Part shown: piece by piece, positions 1 through 8,161 of the stretch
Position numbering within the stretch: the first letter of the stretch is position 1
How the letters are laid out: every line of letters starts with the position of its first letter
Assembly: GCF_029893635.1 (NCBI RefSeq)
Contig: NZ_JARXYR010000002.1
Coordinates: 4,687,001-4,751,000, forward strand
Length of the DNA: 64,000 nt
Origin: Variovorax sp. TBS-050B
GTDB lineage: Bacteria; Pseudomonadota; Gammaproteobacteria; Burkholderiales; Burkholderiaceae_C
Direction: 5' to 3'
Made by a program: the position numbers and the translations under genes
The notes under the pieces: model-generated
The model's database searches: none
The model's input: the letters and a program-made list of their open reading frames with translations, nothing else
Told to the model about the DNA's origin: nothing

Positions 1-291
1 TACCACGTGTGGTGGGATCCGAAGCTCGCGCAGCAGATCGCGCGCGCCGGCCGCGAGCGCCTGCTCGCCTACCACGTCTGCGACTGGCTCACGCCCACGC
101 GCGACCTGCTCTCCGACCGCGGGATGATGGGCGACGGCGTGGTCGAGCTGAAGAAGATCCGCGGCTGGGTCGAGGCCGCGGGCTTCGCGGGCTTCAGCGA
201 GGTGGAGATCTTCTCGAACCTCGACTGGTGGCAGCGCCCGGGCGCGGAGACGCTCGACGTCTGCATCGAACGGCACCGCACGGTCGTCTAG
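1..291 (+). CDS. Sugar phosphate isomerase/epimerase family protein, C-terminal part
   Basis: The reading frame is open from base 1, so the gene starts upstream of the window; 96 residues are visible. They begin with YHVWWDP and contain the pattern HVCDW, GVVELKKI and GFSEVEIFS, typical of the last strands of the xylose-isomerase-like TIM barrel (AP endonuclease family 2 fold). In that family His, Asp and Glu residues bind a divalent metal for isomerising or epimerising sugars. The substrate cannot be told from this fragment. It ends just before a large palindromic repeat. Confidence 0.85.
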   Translation, partial: YHVWWDPKLAQQIARAGRERLLAYHVCDWLTPTRDLLSDRGMMGDGVVELKKIRGWVEAAGFAGFSEVEIFSNLDWWQRPGAETLDVCIERHRTVV

Positions 292-308
292 GCTGTCGGA
301 AAGCGGGA

Positions 309-436
309 GCGGACAGCCGAACGCAGAAGGAAGACAAAGATCACGCAGAAGTCGCAGAAGAATCCAGAAAGCCTTTTTCTGTTTTCCTTCTGCGACTTCC
401 GCGCCACCTTCGCGACTTCCGCGTTCGGCTGTCCGC
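309..436. repeat. Large palindromic intergenic repeat
   Basis: A 128-bp element with perfect 16-bp ends: 309-324 (GCGGACAGCCGAACGC) is the reverse complement of 421-436. Nested inside are further perfect arms, 349-360 (AAGTCGCAGAAG) against 387-398, and a small central hairpin CAGAAA/TTTCTG at 365-381. The interior is purine-rich on the left arm and pyrimidine-rich on the right. It has no coding potential and fills the gap between two genes. It resembles a folded REP/MITE-like repeat; copy number in the genome is unknown to me. A shorter dyad, GGCTGTC/GACAGCC (291-297 with 312-318), overlaps its left end and could act as a terminator for the preceding gene. Confidence 0.75.
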
Positions 437-457
437 AGCCTGTGCTGCAATCCGCGC

Positions 458-1549
<1,092 letters not shown>

Positions 1550-1651
1550 GCCGCGCGCTGCCCGCCCCGGACGACGAGGGGCTTTGGCTCGTGCGTGACA
1601 GCACGCGGCGGCCGTCCTGCCTAGAATCGCCACCGCTCCGGCGCAAGCCGG

Positions 1652-1822
1652 GGCAGCGTTCTCAGGGCGGGGCGAAATTCCCCACCGGCGGTCATGGCGG
1701 TTCTCTTCGCAAGAAGGGCCGTACGAGCCCGCGAGCGCCCGCGGCCTGCCACAGGCTGCGGGGTCAGCAGATTTCGGTGCGATTCCGAAGCCGACGGTCA
1801 CAGTCCGGATGAAAGAGAGCGC
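1652..1822 (+). ncRNA. FMN riboswitch (RFN element)
   Basis: All conserved blocks of the RFN aptamer are readable: TTCTCAGGGCGGGGCGAAAT near 1659-1678, CCCCACCGGCGGTCATGGCGG, then CAGATTTCGGTGCGATTCCGAAG near 1768, GCCGACGGTCACAGTCCGGATG and the closing GAAAGAGAGCG to about 1822. The variable hairpin (1700-1765) is GC-rich. About 110 nt separate the aptamer from the ribH ATG; that stretch holds strong GC hairpins (GCGGGG/CCCCGC near 1828-1842, then CCGCGTGC.../GCACGCGG) which could be the expression platform. Binding of FMN would reduce ribH expression. The fold identification is strong; the mode of control is inferred. Confidence 0.95.
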
Positions 1823-1931
1823 GAAATGCGGGGTCGCCCCGCGTGCTGCGCCATGGCGCGGCACGCGGCGGCTGCCTTGCGGTTTCGTGCGCCCTGATTC
1901 AGGAAACCTGCTTTCAACCAAGAGGCACACC

Positions 1932-2444
1932 ATGAGTCAGATCAACGACCTTCCCCTTTCCGCCATCGCCAGCGCGGATTCCCCGCGCGGCCAGCGCATC
2001 GCCTTCGTCGAGGCGCAGTGGCATGCCGACATCGTCCACCAGGCGCGCGAGGCCTTCCTCGCCGAGATGGAGCGCCTGGGCGTGGCGCGCGACGTCATCG
2101 ACGTGTTCGACGTGCCCGGCGCCTTCGAGATACCGCTGCATGCCAAGCGGCTCGCCAACTCGGGGCGTTACGCCGCCATCGTGGGCTGCGCGCTGGTGGT
2201 CGACGGCGGCATCTACCGCCACGAGTTCGTCGCCAGCACCGTCGTCGGCACGCTGATGTCGCTGCAGCTCGAGACCGACGTGCCGATCTTCTCGGCCGTG
2301 CTCACGCCGCACCACTTCCACGAGCACGTGGAGCACCGCAAGTACTTCCACCGCCATTTCGCGGTCAAGGGCACCGAGGTGGCCGAAGCCTGCGTGAAGA
2401 CGCTCGAGGGCCTGAAGAAGATCGACGCGCTGCTGGCCGCGTGA
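1932..2444 (+). CDS. ribH: 6,7-dimethyl-8-ribityllumazine synthase, type II (RibH2-like)
   Basis: Penultimate enzyme of riboflavin synthesis: condenses 5-amino-6-ribitylamino-uracil with dihydroxybutanone phosphate. 170 residues. It shows AQWH near residue 30, PGAFEIPLHAKRL, YRHEFVASTV and the segment LTPHHFHEHVEH...FHRHFAVKG, which is characteristic of the type II (decameric, Brucella RibH2-like) enzymes and not the icosahedral type I. The ATG at 1932 follows AGAGG and matches the family N-terminus; upstream in-frame codons belong to the riboswitch. It is alone, with no ribA/B/D/E nearby, so this is a riboswitch-controlled orphan ribH. Confidence 0.93.
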   Translation: MSQINDLPLSAIASADSPRGQRIAFVEAQWHADIVHQAREAFLAEMERLGVARDVIDVFDVPGAFEIPLHAKRLANSGRYAAIVGCALVVDGGIYRHEFVASTVVGTLMSLQLETDVPIFSAVLTPHHFHEHVEHRKYFHRHFAVKGTEVAEACVKTLEGLKKIDALLAA

Positions 2445-2475
2445 CAAGGGGTGGCCGTCGGCGTAATCTGCGCCG

Positions 2476-3159
2476 ATGTCCACTCCAACGCCTTCTTCCA
2501 ACCGCTACACCCTCTACGGCGCGCCCGGCTCGGGCGCCACACCCATCCATGCCGCGCTGACGCTGATCGGTGCGCAGGTCGACGTGGTCGACGTCTCGCC
2601 CTGGGAGGGCGAGGCCGAGCGCGAGCGCGTCGCACCCGTCAACCCGATGCGCCAGGTGCCGGCGCTGGTGCTGCCTTCGGGCGAACTCATGACCGAGAGC
2701 GCGGCGATCCTGCTGTGGCTCGGCGACCGCCATCCGGAGGCCGGGCTCTGCCCCGCGCCCGGCGACCCGCTGCGCGCGCGCTACCTGCGCTGGATGGTCT
2801 ACCTGTCCGCCGCGATCTATTCGATGTACTGGGTGCGCGACGATCCATCGCGCCTCGTGCCCGATCCGGCCGCGCAGCCGGCCATGCTCGAGCGCACCGC
2901 CGAGCGCATCGCCGCCTGCTGGCGCCTGATGGACGCGCAGATCGGCACGCCCGCGCCCTACCTGCTCGGCGACCGGCTCGGCATGCTCGACCTGTACGTG
3001 ACCGTGCTGTCGCGCTGGACCCCGCACCGCGAGCGCTTCTACCGCGAGGCGCCGCGCATGGCCGACGTGGTGAAGCGCGTCGATGCCGATCCGCGCCTGG
3101 CCGATTTCTGGGCCGCGCGCTTTCCGTTCGTGCCGGGCTGGGAACGGGGCAACAGCTGA
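2476..3159 (+). CDS. Glutathione S-transferase family protein
   Basis: 227 residues with a thioredoxin-like N-terminal domain (about 10-90) and an alpha-helical C-terminal domain. The glutathione-site pattern is visible as NPMRQVPALVLPSGELMTESAAILLWLGD, with the cis-Pro (VPAL) and the ESAAI motif that binds the gamma-glutamyl part of glutathione. The catalytic-loop region is YGAPGSGATP, so a Ser or Tyr type is likelier than Cys. The substrate is unknown. It lies 31 bp after ribH and 26 bp before arsC on the same strand, but nothing ties its role to them. Confidence 0.88.
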   Translation: MSTPTPSSNRYTLYGAPGSGATPIHAALTLIGAQVDVVDVSPWEGEAERERVAPVNPMRQVPALVLPSGELMTESAAILLWLGDRHPEAGLCPAPGDPLRARYLRWMVYLSAAIYSMYWVRDDPSRLVPDPAAQPAMLERTAERIAACWRLMDAQIGTPAPYLLGDRLGMLDLYVTVLSRWTPHRERFYREAPRMADVVKRVDADPRLADFWAARFPFVPGWERGNS

Positions 3160-3185
3160 GCCGGCCTTGTTTCGATAATCGCGCC

Positions 3186-3569
3186 ATGCCGAAGAAAGCC
3201 GCCACCACCGACTACCCGATGACGATCTACCACAAGCCCAACTGCAGCACCTCGCGCAACGTGCTGTCGCTGATCCGCGAGAGCGGCGTGGAGCCCGAGA
3301 TCGTCGAATACCTTCAGACGCCGCCGTCGAAAAAGAAGCTGCGCGAACTGGCCGCCGCCATGGGGCTGGGCGCACGCGACCTGCTGCGCACGAAGGAAGC
3401 GCCCTACGCCGAACTGGGCCTCGACGATCCGAAATGGACCGACGATCAGCTCTTCGGCTTCATCGAGCAGAACCCGATCCTGCTGCAGCGCCCGATCGTG
3501 GTCTCGCCGCGCGGCACGCTGATGTGCCGGCCGTGGGCGCGCGTGCGCGAGATCCTGCCTGCGGCCTGA
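3186..3569 (+). CDS. arsC: Arsenate reductase, glutaredoxin-dependent (ArsC)
   Basis: 127 residues of the ArsC/Spx thioredoxin-fold family. The signature HKPNCSTSRN places the catalytic cysteine at residue 20; later come EYLQTPPS and LLQRPIVV with the arginine that stabilises the thioarsenate adduct. It reduces arsenate to arsenite using glutathione and glutaredoxin. The ATG at 3186 adds 11 residues before the conserved MTIYHKPNC; the internal ATG at 3219 is an alternative start. No arsenite pump or ArsR gene is adjacent, so it may be a stand-alone housekeeping copy. Confidence 0.9.
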   Translation: MPKKAATTDYPMTIYHKPNCSTSRNVLSLIRESGVEPEIVEYLQTPPSKKKLRELAAAMGLGARDLLRTKEAPYAELGLDDPKWTDDQLFGFIEQNPILLQRPIVVSPRGTLMCRPWARVREILPAA

Positions 3570-3581
3570 GGAAGCCGGCGC

Positions 3582-4841
3582 TCAGGCGGAGGCCGGCACC
3601 AGCGCCGTGCGGCGCACGCGCGTCACGTTGAAGGCGCTCGCGACCAGCACGCCCTGCACGATCGCGAGTCCGACGATCACGCTCGTGTACTGGGCATGGT
3701 CCATCAGGCGGCCGAACACCAGCGGCGCAGCCGCCTGGCCGATGTCGAGCCCCGCGTACACCACGCCGTAGACGCGCCCGGTCGCATTCGGCGGCGTGGA
3801 GCGCTTGACCAGCAGGTCGCGCGAAGGACCCGCAATGCCCGAGACGAAGCCCATGGCGCCGAAGAGCACCGGGACCAGGATCGGCGGGAACTGCGCGAAG
3901 GCCAGCACCAGGGCCAGCGCCGCGGCCACGCCGAAGCCCGTTCCCACGATGCGCTCGCAGCGCGAGGGCTCCGACGCCAGGAAGCCGCCCGCCACCATGC
4001 CGGCTGCGCTCGCCACCATGTAGACCGTGAGGCAGACCGCGACCAGCGCCACCGGCACCGCATGCAGGTGGCCGGCCGCCACCGGCGCGAAGGTCTGAAC
4101 CACGCTGATCACCACCGCATACAAGAAGAAGAAGCCGAAGCACATCCACACGGCGGGGATGCGCAGGAAGTCGAACTCGCCGCCGATCGGCGCCGGCTCG
4201 CCCTGCCCCGTGGCCTTGTGCACGGCCTTCACGTCGAGCGCGAGCACGCTGCGGTAGACCCAGAGCACCAGCAGCACCACCACCGCGAGCGCACCGGCCG
4301 ACGCCAGCGCGACGCGCCAGGAGAAGGCGATCGCGATCGGCACCACCAGGGCCGGCGCCAGCGCCCAGCCCAGGCTGCCGGTGATGCCGTGCACGCTGTA
4401 GGCATGGCCGAGGCGCGTCGGCGCGACCTTGCGGTTGAAGAGCGTGTAGTCGACCGGATGGAACACGCCGTTGCCGATGCCGCCGACCACCGCGCACAGC
4501 AGCAGCATCCAGTAGCTCTGTGCCAGCGCATAGCCGAAGGCCGCGAGCGCGAGCGCGCCAAGCCCGACGAACAGCACCGGCCGCGGACCGAGCTTGTCGA
4601 CCACGAAGCCCGAGGCCGCCTGCACGATGCACGAGACCACGAAGAACACCGTCAGCACCGCGCCGAGTTCGGTGTAGCTCGCGTTGAAGGCGTCCTTGAG
4701 CCACGGAAACAGCGGCGCGAGGATCAGCTGGCTGAAGTGGCTGATCGCGTGGGCCAGGCCCACGAGGCCGATCAACTGGGCATCGCCGCGCAAGGTGTTG
4801 GCGTTGTGGGGAGCGCTGGCGGTCGGGGTGGAGGAAGACAT
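3582..4841 (-). CDS. Major facilitator superfamily transporter
   Basis: 419 residues with about 12 hydrophobic segments and a central polar loop near 195-215. The second loop reads FVVDKLGPRPVLFVG, the MFS motif A region, and GGIGNGVFHPVDYTLFNRKV resembles fosmidomycin-resistance-type (Fsr-like) carriers. It probably exports a small molecule; the substrate is not evident. It is transcribed divergently from the AraC-type regulator at 4931, the usual layout for a regulator and its exporter. The 89-bp gap contains a short dyad (CGACAA/TTGTCG). Confidence 0.88.
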   Translation of the reverse strand: MSSSTPTASAPHNANTLRGDAQLIGLVGLAHAISHFSQLILAPLFPWLKDAFNASYTELGAVLTVFFVVSCIVQAASGFVVDKLGPRPVLFVGLGALALAAFGYALAQSYWMLLLCAVVGGIGNGVFHPVDYTLFNRKVAPTRLGHAYSVHGITGSLGWALAPALVVPIAIAFSWRVALASAGALAVVVLLVLWVYRSVLALDVKAVHKATGQGEPAPIGGEFDFLRIPAVWMCFGFFFLYAVVISVVQTFAPVAAGHLHAVPVALVAVCLTVYMVASAAGMVAGGFLASEPSRCERIVGTGFGVAAALALVLAFAQFPPILVPVLFGAMGFVSGIAGPSRDLLVKRSTPPNATGRVYGVVYAGLDIGQAAAPLVFGRLMDHAQYTSVIVGLAIVQGVLVASAFNVTRVRRTALVPASA

Positions 4842-4910
4842 GGATTGCTACAAAAAACCGGATCGGGCACCGATGCTATGTCCGCAGGCCGCGGCAGAAT
4901 GGCGATACAG

Positions 4911-4925
4911 CGACAACATTTGTCG
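4911..4925. promoter_or_regulatory. Short dyad between MFS gene and AraC regulator
   Basis: CGACAA at 4911-4916 and TTGTCG at 4920-4925 form a perfect 6-bp inverted repeat with a 3-bp centre, directly before the araC-type start codon. It could be an autoregulatory operator. This is sequence symmetry only. Confidence 0.3.
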
Positions 4926-4930
4926 AAACC

Positions 4931-5786
4931 ATGCCACGCACCCCTTCGTCTCCGCCCACCCCCCCGTCGCCGGTCACCAGCGTCGCTTCGCTCACGCCGC
5001 ATCTCTACGCGCCCGACGCGGTGCGCCCGCTGCGCGCCAAGGAACACTTCCTGAGCGCCGACACCTTCGTCGAGCTGCACCAGCACCCCTGGCCGCAGCT
5101 CACCTTCTCGACCCGCGGCGTGATCCGGCTCAACACGCAGGACGGCAGCTACATCGTGCCGCCGTCGCGCGCGGTCTGGGTGCCCGCCGACATGCCGCAC
5201 AGCATCATGCTGATCGAGGATGCCGAACTGCGCACCGTGTACCTGCATGCCTGGCTCGGCCCGCCATGGGAGAAATGCGAAGTGCTCGAGATCAGCCCGC
5301 TGCTGCGCGCGCTGATGCTCGCGCTCGACACCACGCCCGACGGCCTGCCGCCGACCGACCCGCATGCGCCGCAGCGCGAACGGATGATCGCGCCGCTGCT
5401 GGTCGACGAGCTCGAACGCGCCACGCAGATCCGCATCGACGTGCCGCTGCCGGCCGACAAGCGGCTGCGCCAGCTCTGCGAGACGCTGCTGCGCAACCCC
5501 CGCCGACCGCGCCACGCTGGCCGAGCGCGCCGCCGCCATCGGCGCCAGCGAACGCACCGTGGCGCGGCTCTTTCGCGACCAGCTCGGCATGAGCTGGCAG
5601 CAGTGGCGCCAGCAGGCGGTGATGGCGCATGCGCTGCCGCTGCTCGCGCGCGGCATGGCGGTGAGCCAGGTCGCCGCGGCCAGCGGCTACGCCACGGACA
5701 GCGCCTTCTGCGCGATGTTCAAGGCGGCGACCGGCCGCTCGCCCACCTCGTTCCAGCACAAGAAGCGATCGGCGGCACTGGCCTGA
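4931..5786 (+). CDS. AraC family transcriptional regulator with cupin-like sensor domain (frameshift at about 5500)
   Basis: The first part (to about residue 190) is an AraC-type effector domain: FVELHQHPWPQLTFSTRGVI and YIVPPSRAVWVPADMPHSI. The C-terminal HTH continues in another frame: ERTVARLFRDQLGMSWQQWRQQ, then MAVSQVAAASGYATDSAFCAMFK and GRSPTSF. Removing one base of the C-run at 5497-5501 joins them as RNPADRATLAERAA and yields 284 residues, the normal family length. The extra base sits exactly at 5500/5501 and is one of eight similar insertions, so I treat the gene as intact. It is divergent from the MFS exporter, its likely target. Confidence 0.85.
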
Positions 5787-5857
5787 GCGGTCACGGCGCT
5801 CTGGCAAGATCGGCGGGTTTCGCGACCCGCACAGAAGCCCGGACCACCGACTGCCCC

Positions 5858-6574
5858 ATGGCGCCCCATTCCCGACCGCATCGCCCCCTCACCTGGACCG
5901 CCGACATCGGCGCGCGCATGCGCCGGCTCTTCTGGCTCAAGGCGATCGGCACCACGGTCTTCACCTGGCTCTTCTTCATCGGCTACTTCCACCTGCTGCG
6001 CAACCCGGCCCACCCGGTCGCGGTGATGCCGCTCACGGCCCTCGACCACCTGATCCCTTTCCAGCCGTATGCGCTGGGCGCGTACCTCTCGCTCTGGTTC
6101 TACGTGGGCATCGCGCCGGGGCTGCAGCCGAACTTCCGCGAACTGGTGGTCTACGGGCTCTGGATCGGCGCGCTGTGCCTCACCGGGCTGGGCCTGTTCT
6201 ATCTCTGGCCGACGCAGATCCCGCCGCTCGCCATCGACGTCTCGGGCTACCCGGGCTTCGCGATGCTGCAGGGCGTGGACGCCGCGGGCAACGCCTGCCC
6301 GTCGATGCACGTCGCGGTCGCGATCTTCACGGCCATCCGGCTCGACCACGTGCTGCGCGAAGCGCGCACGCCGGTCTTCTTTCGCGTGGCCAACTGGGCC
6401 TGGTTCGCGGCCATCGCCTACTCGACGCTGGCGGTCAAGCAGCACGTGGTGCTCGATGCGCTGGCCGGCGCGCTCTTGGGCATGGCCTTTGCATTCCCGT
6501 CGCTGCGCTGGCGGCCGGCGGCCCGCAGGCAAAGCAGGACGCGGGTGGGAGCGGATATCATTGGCGACCACTGA
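5858..6574 (+). CDS. PAP2-superfamily membrane phosphatase
   Basis: 238 residues, about six membrane segments. The active-site motifs are the AUR1/inositol-phosphorylceramide-synthase-like version of PAP2: GNACPSMHVAVAIF (C2 motif with His) and AVKQHVVLDALAGALLG (C3 motif with His and Asp). This fold removes or transfers lipid phosphate groups at the membrane. The ATG at 5858 is the first that leaves a sensible cytoplasmic N-terminus. The next genes on the strand are an acyl carrier protein and a ketosynthase, so a role in making or modifying a special lipid is a reasonable inference. Confidence 0.85.
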   Translation: MAPHSRPHRPLTWTADIGARMRRLFWLKAIGTTVFTWLFFIGYFHLLRNPAHPVAVMPLTALDHLIPFQPYALGAYLSLWFYVGIAPGLQPNFRELVVYGLWIGALCLTGLGLFYLWPTQIPPLAIDVSGYPGFAMLQGVDAAGNACPSMHVAVAIFTAIRLDHVLREARTPVFFRVANWAWFAAIAYSTLAVKQHVVLDALAGALLGMAFAFPSLRWRPAARRQSRTRVGADIIGDH

Positions 6575-6670
6575 CCCACAACATGCCGAGCGAGGAAGGG
6601 GTCGATCCCACGGCGCCCACCTCGGGTCGCGATCGATCAGCGGCTGGCACACGACGACAGGCATCGCACG

Positions 6671-6913
6671 ATGAGTTCGCTGAAGGAATTGCAGGACCTG
6701 ATCCACGAGAAATACGGCATCGAACCGTCGAAGCTCGACCCCAACGCATCGATGCGTGAGACCGGCGGGCTCGACTCGCTGGCGCTGGCCGAATTCCTCT
6801 TTGCCATCGAAGACCATTTCGGCATCACCATGCCCGACGACGACGCGAACATCGACACGCTCGGCGAGCTGGCGGTGCTGGTCGACAAGGTCAGGGCCGC
6901 CAAGACAGCGTGA
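6671..6913 (+). CDS. Acyl carrier protein
   Basis: 80 residues, acidic, with the phosphopantetheine attachment motif GGLDSLALAEFLF (Ser36 in DSL). It is distinct from a housekeeping AcpP, which normally has DSLD and sits in a fab cluster. It carries acyl intermediates as thioesters. The stop overlaps the GTG start of the following ketosynthase gene by 4 bp, so the two proteins are translationally coupled and probably partners. No phosphopantetheinyl transferase is seen in the window. Confidence 0.92.
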   Translation: MSSLKELQDLIHEKYGIEPSKLDPNASMRETGGLDSLALAEFLFAIEDHFGITMPDDDANIDTLGELAVLVDKVRAAKTA

Positions 6914-8118
6914 AGCACGAGGTCAGCGTCACCGGCCTCGGCGTCGTGGCGCCGCATGGCAGCGAGCCGGACGCACTGTTCGACGCCCTGCTCGACGGCC
7001 GCTCGGCCATCCAGCCGATCTTTCCCGACCTGCCCAAGCCCGCCGCCGCCGCCACGGTGGCCTTCGACGAGACGCGCTGGTTCACCAAGCTGCAGCTCGC
7101 CGGCGTCGACCGCGTGAGCCAGCTCGCGGTGGCCGCCGCCGACCTCGCGCTGCAGGATGCAGGCCTCGCGCGCGACGACACCGACCCCGAGCGCATCGGC
7201 GTCTACGCCGGCTGCGGCATGGGCGGCGCCGCGGCGCTGGAGGCGGCCTACCGCGGCGGCATGCGCGTGCCGCCGCTCACCATTCCGGCCTTCATGCCCA
7301 ATGCGCCCGCGGCGCACGTGGCGATGCGCAACGGCGTGCAGGGGCCGGTGCTGACCTATTCGGTCGCCTGCGCCTCGTCTTCCGTGGCGATCGCCGAAGC
7401 CGCCAAGGCGGTGCAGCGCGGCGAGGTCGACGTGGCCATCGCGGGCGGCAGCGAAGCGCTGATCGTGCCCGGCGTGGTGCTGGCCTGGCAGGCGATGCAG
7501 ACGCTCGCGAGCTTCCAGCCCGGCGAGGCCGCCACCGCCGTGCGACCGTTCGCGGCCGACCGAACCGGCTTCGCGCTCGGCGAGGGCGCGGCCTTCGTGG
7601 TGCTCGAATCGACCGAACATGCCCGCCGCCGCGGTGCCCGCAGCCATGCCACGCTCGCGGGCTGGGGCCTGGGCAGCGATGCCACGCACCTCACCAAACC
7701 CGACGCCGCCGGCCAGGCCCGCGCCCTGCGCGCCGCGCTGCGTGAAGCCGGGCTGCAGCCGCGCGACGTGGGCTACTGCAACGCACACGGCACCGCCACG
7801 CGCATCGGCGACGTGGTCGAAAGCCATGCGCTCGCCGAAGTCTGGGGCGCCGACCTCGACCGCCTGCGCGTCAGCTCGACCAAGGCGCTGCACGGCCACA
7901 TGCTCGGCGCGGCCGGCGCGATCGAGGCGGTGATCACCGTGCTCGCGCTGCAGCGGCGGCAGCTGCCGCCCAACGCGCATGGCAGCGCACCCGACGCCGC
8001 ATGCAACCTCCACCTCGTCTCGCCCGGCGCAACCGCCGCGCCCGAAATCGAGGCCGCCATCAGCAATTCCTTCGCTTTCGGCGGGACCAATTCCGTGCTC
8101 TTGTTCCGCAGGGCCTGA
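6910..8118 (+). CDS. Beta-ketoacyl-ACP synthase (FabF/KAS II-like)
   Basis: 402 residues of the condensing-enzyme thiolase fold. The catalytic triad is complete: Cys154 in SVACASSS, His293 in NAHGTAT and His330 in STKALHGHMLGAAGA; the C-terminal NSFAFGGTN loop is also present. It would elongate acyl chains on the ACP encoded just upstream (GTG start overlapping the ACP stop). It is not in a fab cluster and has no reductase or dehydratase beside it, so it would need to borrow the remaining steps from general fatty acid synthesis. Confidence 0.92.
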   Translation: MKHEVSVTGLGVVAPHGSEPDALFDALLDGRSAIQPIFPDLPKPAAAATVAFDETRWFTKLQLAGVDRVSQLAVAAADLALQDAGLARDDTDPERIGVYAGCGMGGAAALEAAYRGGMRVPPLTIPAFMPNAPAAHVAMRNGVQGPVLTYSVACASSSVAIAEAAKAVQRGEVDVAIAGGSEALIVPGVVLAWQAMQTLASFQPGEAATAVRPFAADRTGFALGEGAAFVVLESTEHARRRGARSHATLAGWGLGSDATHLTKPDAAGQARALRAALREAGLQPRDVGYCNAHGTATRIGDVVESHALAEVWGADLDRLRVSSTKALHGHMLGAAGAIEAVITVLALQRRQLPPNAHGSAPDAACNLHLVSPGATAAPEIEAAISNSFAFGGTNSVLLFRRA

Positions 8119-8161
8119 AGCCTGCAACGCCCACGGGCGCAGGTCGTGCCATCCTCCATCC

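Noticed and set aside
6671..8118. ACP plus ketosynthase as the start of a polyketide or aryl-polyene cluster
   Set aside because: No reductase, dehydratase, thioesterase, second ketosynthase or phosphopantetheinyl transferase nearby; the next gene is a SulP transporter.
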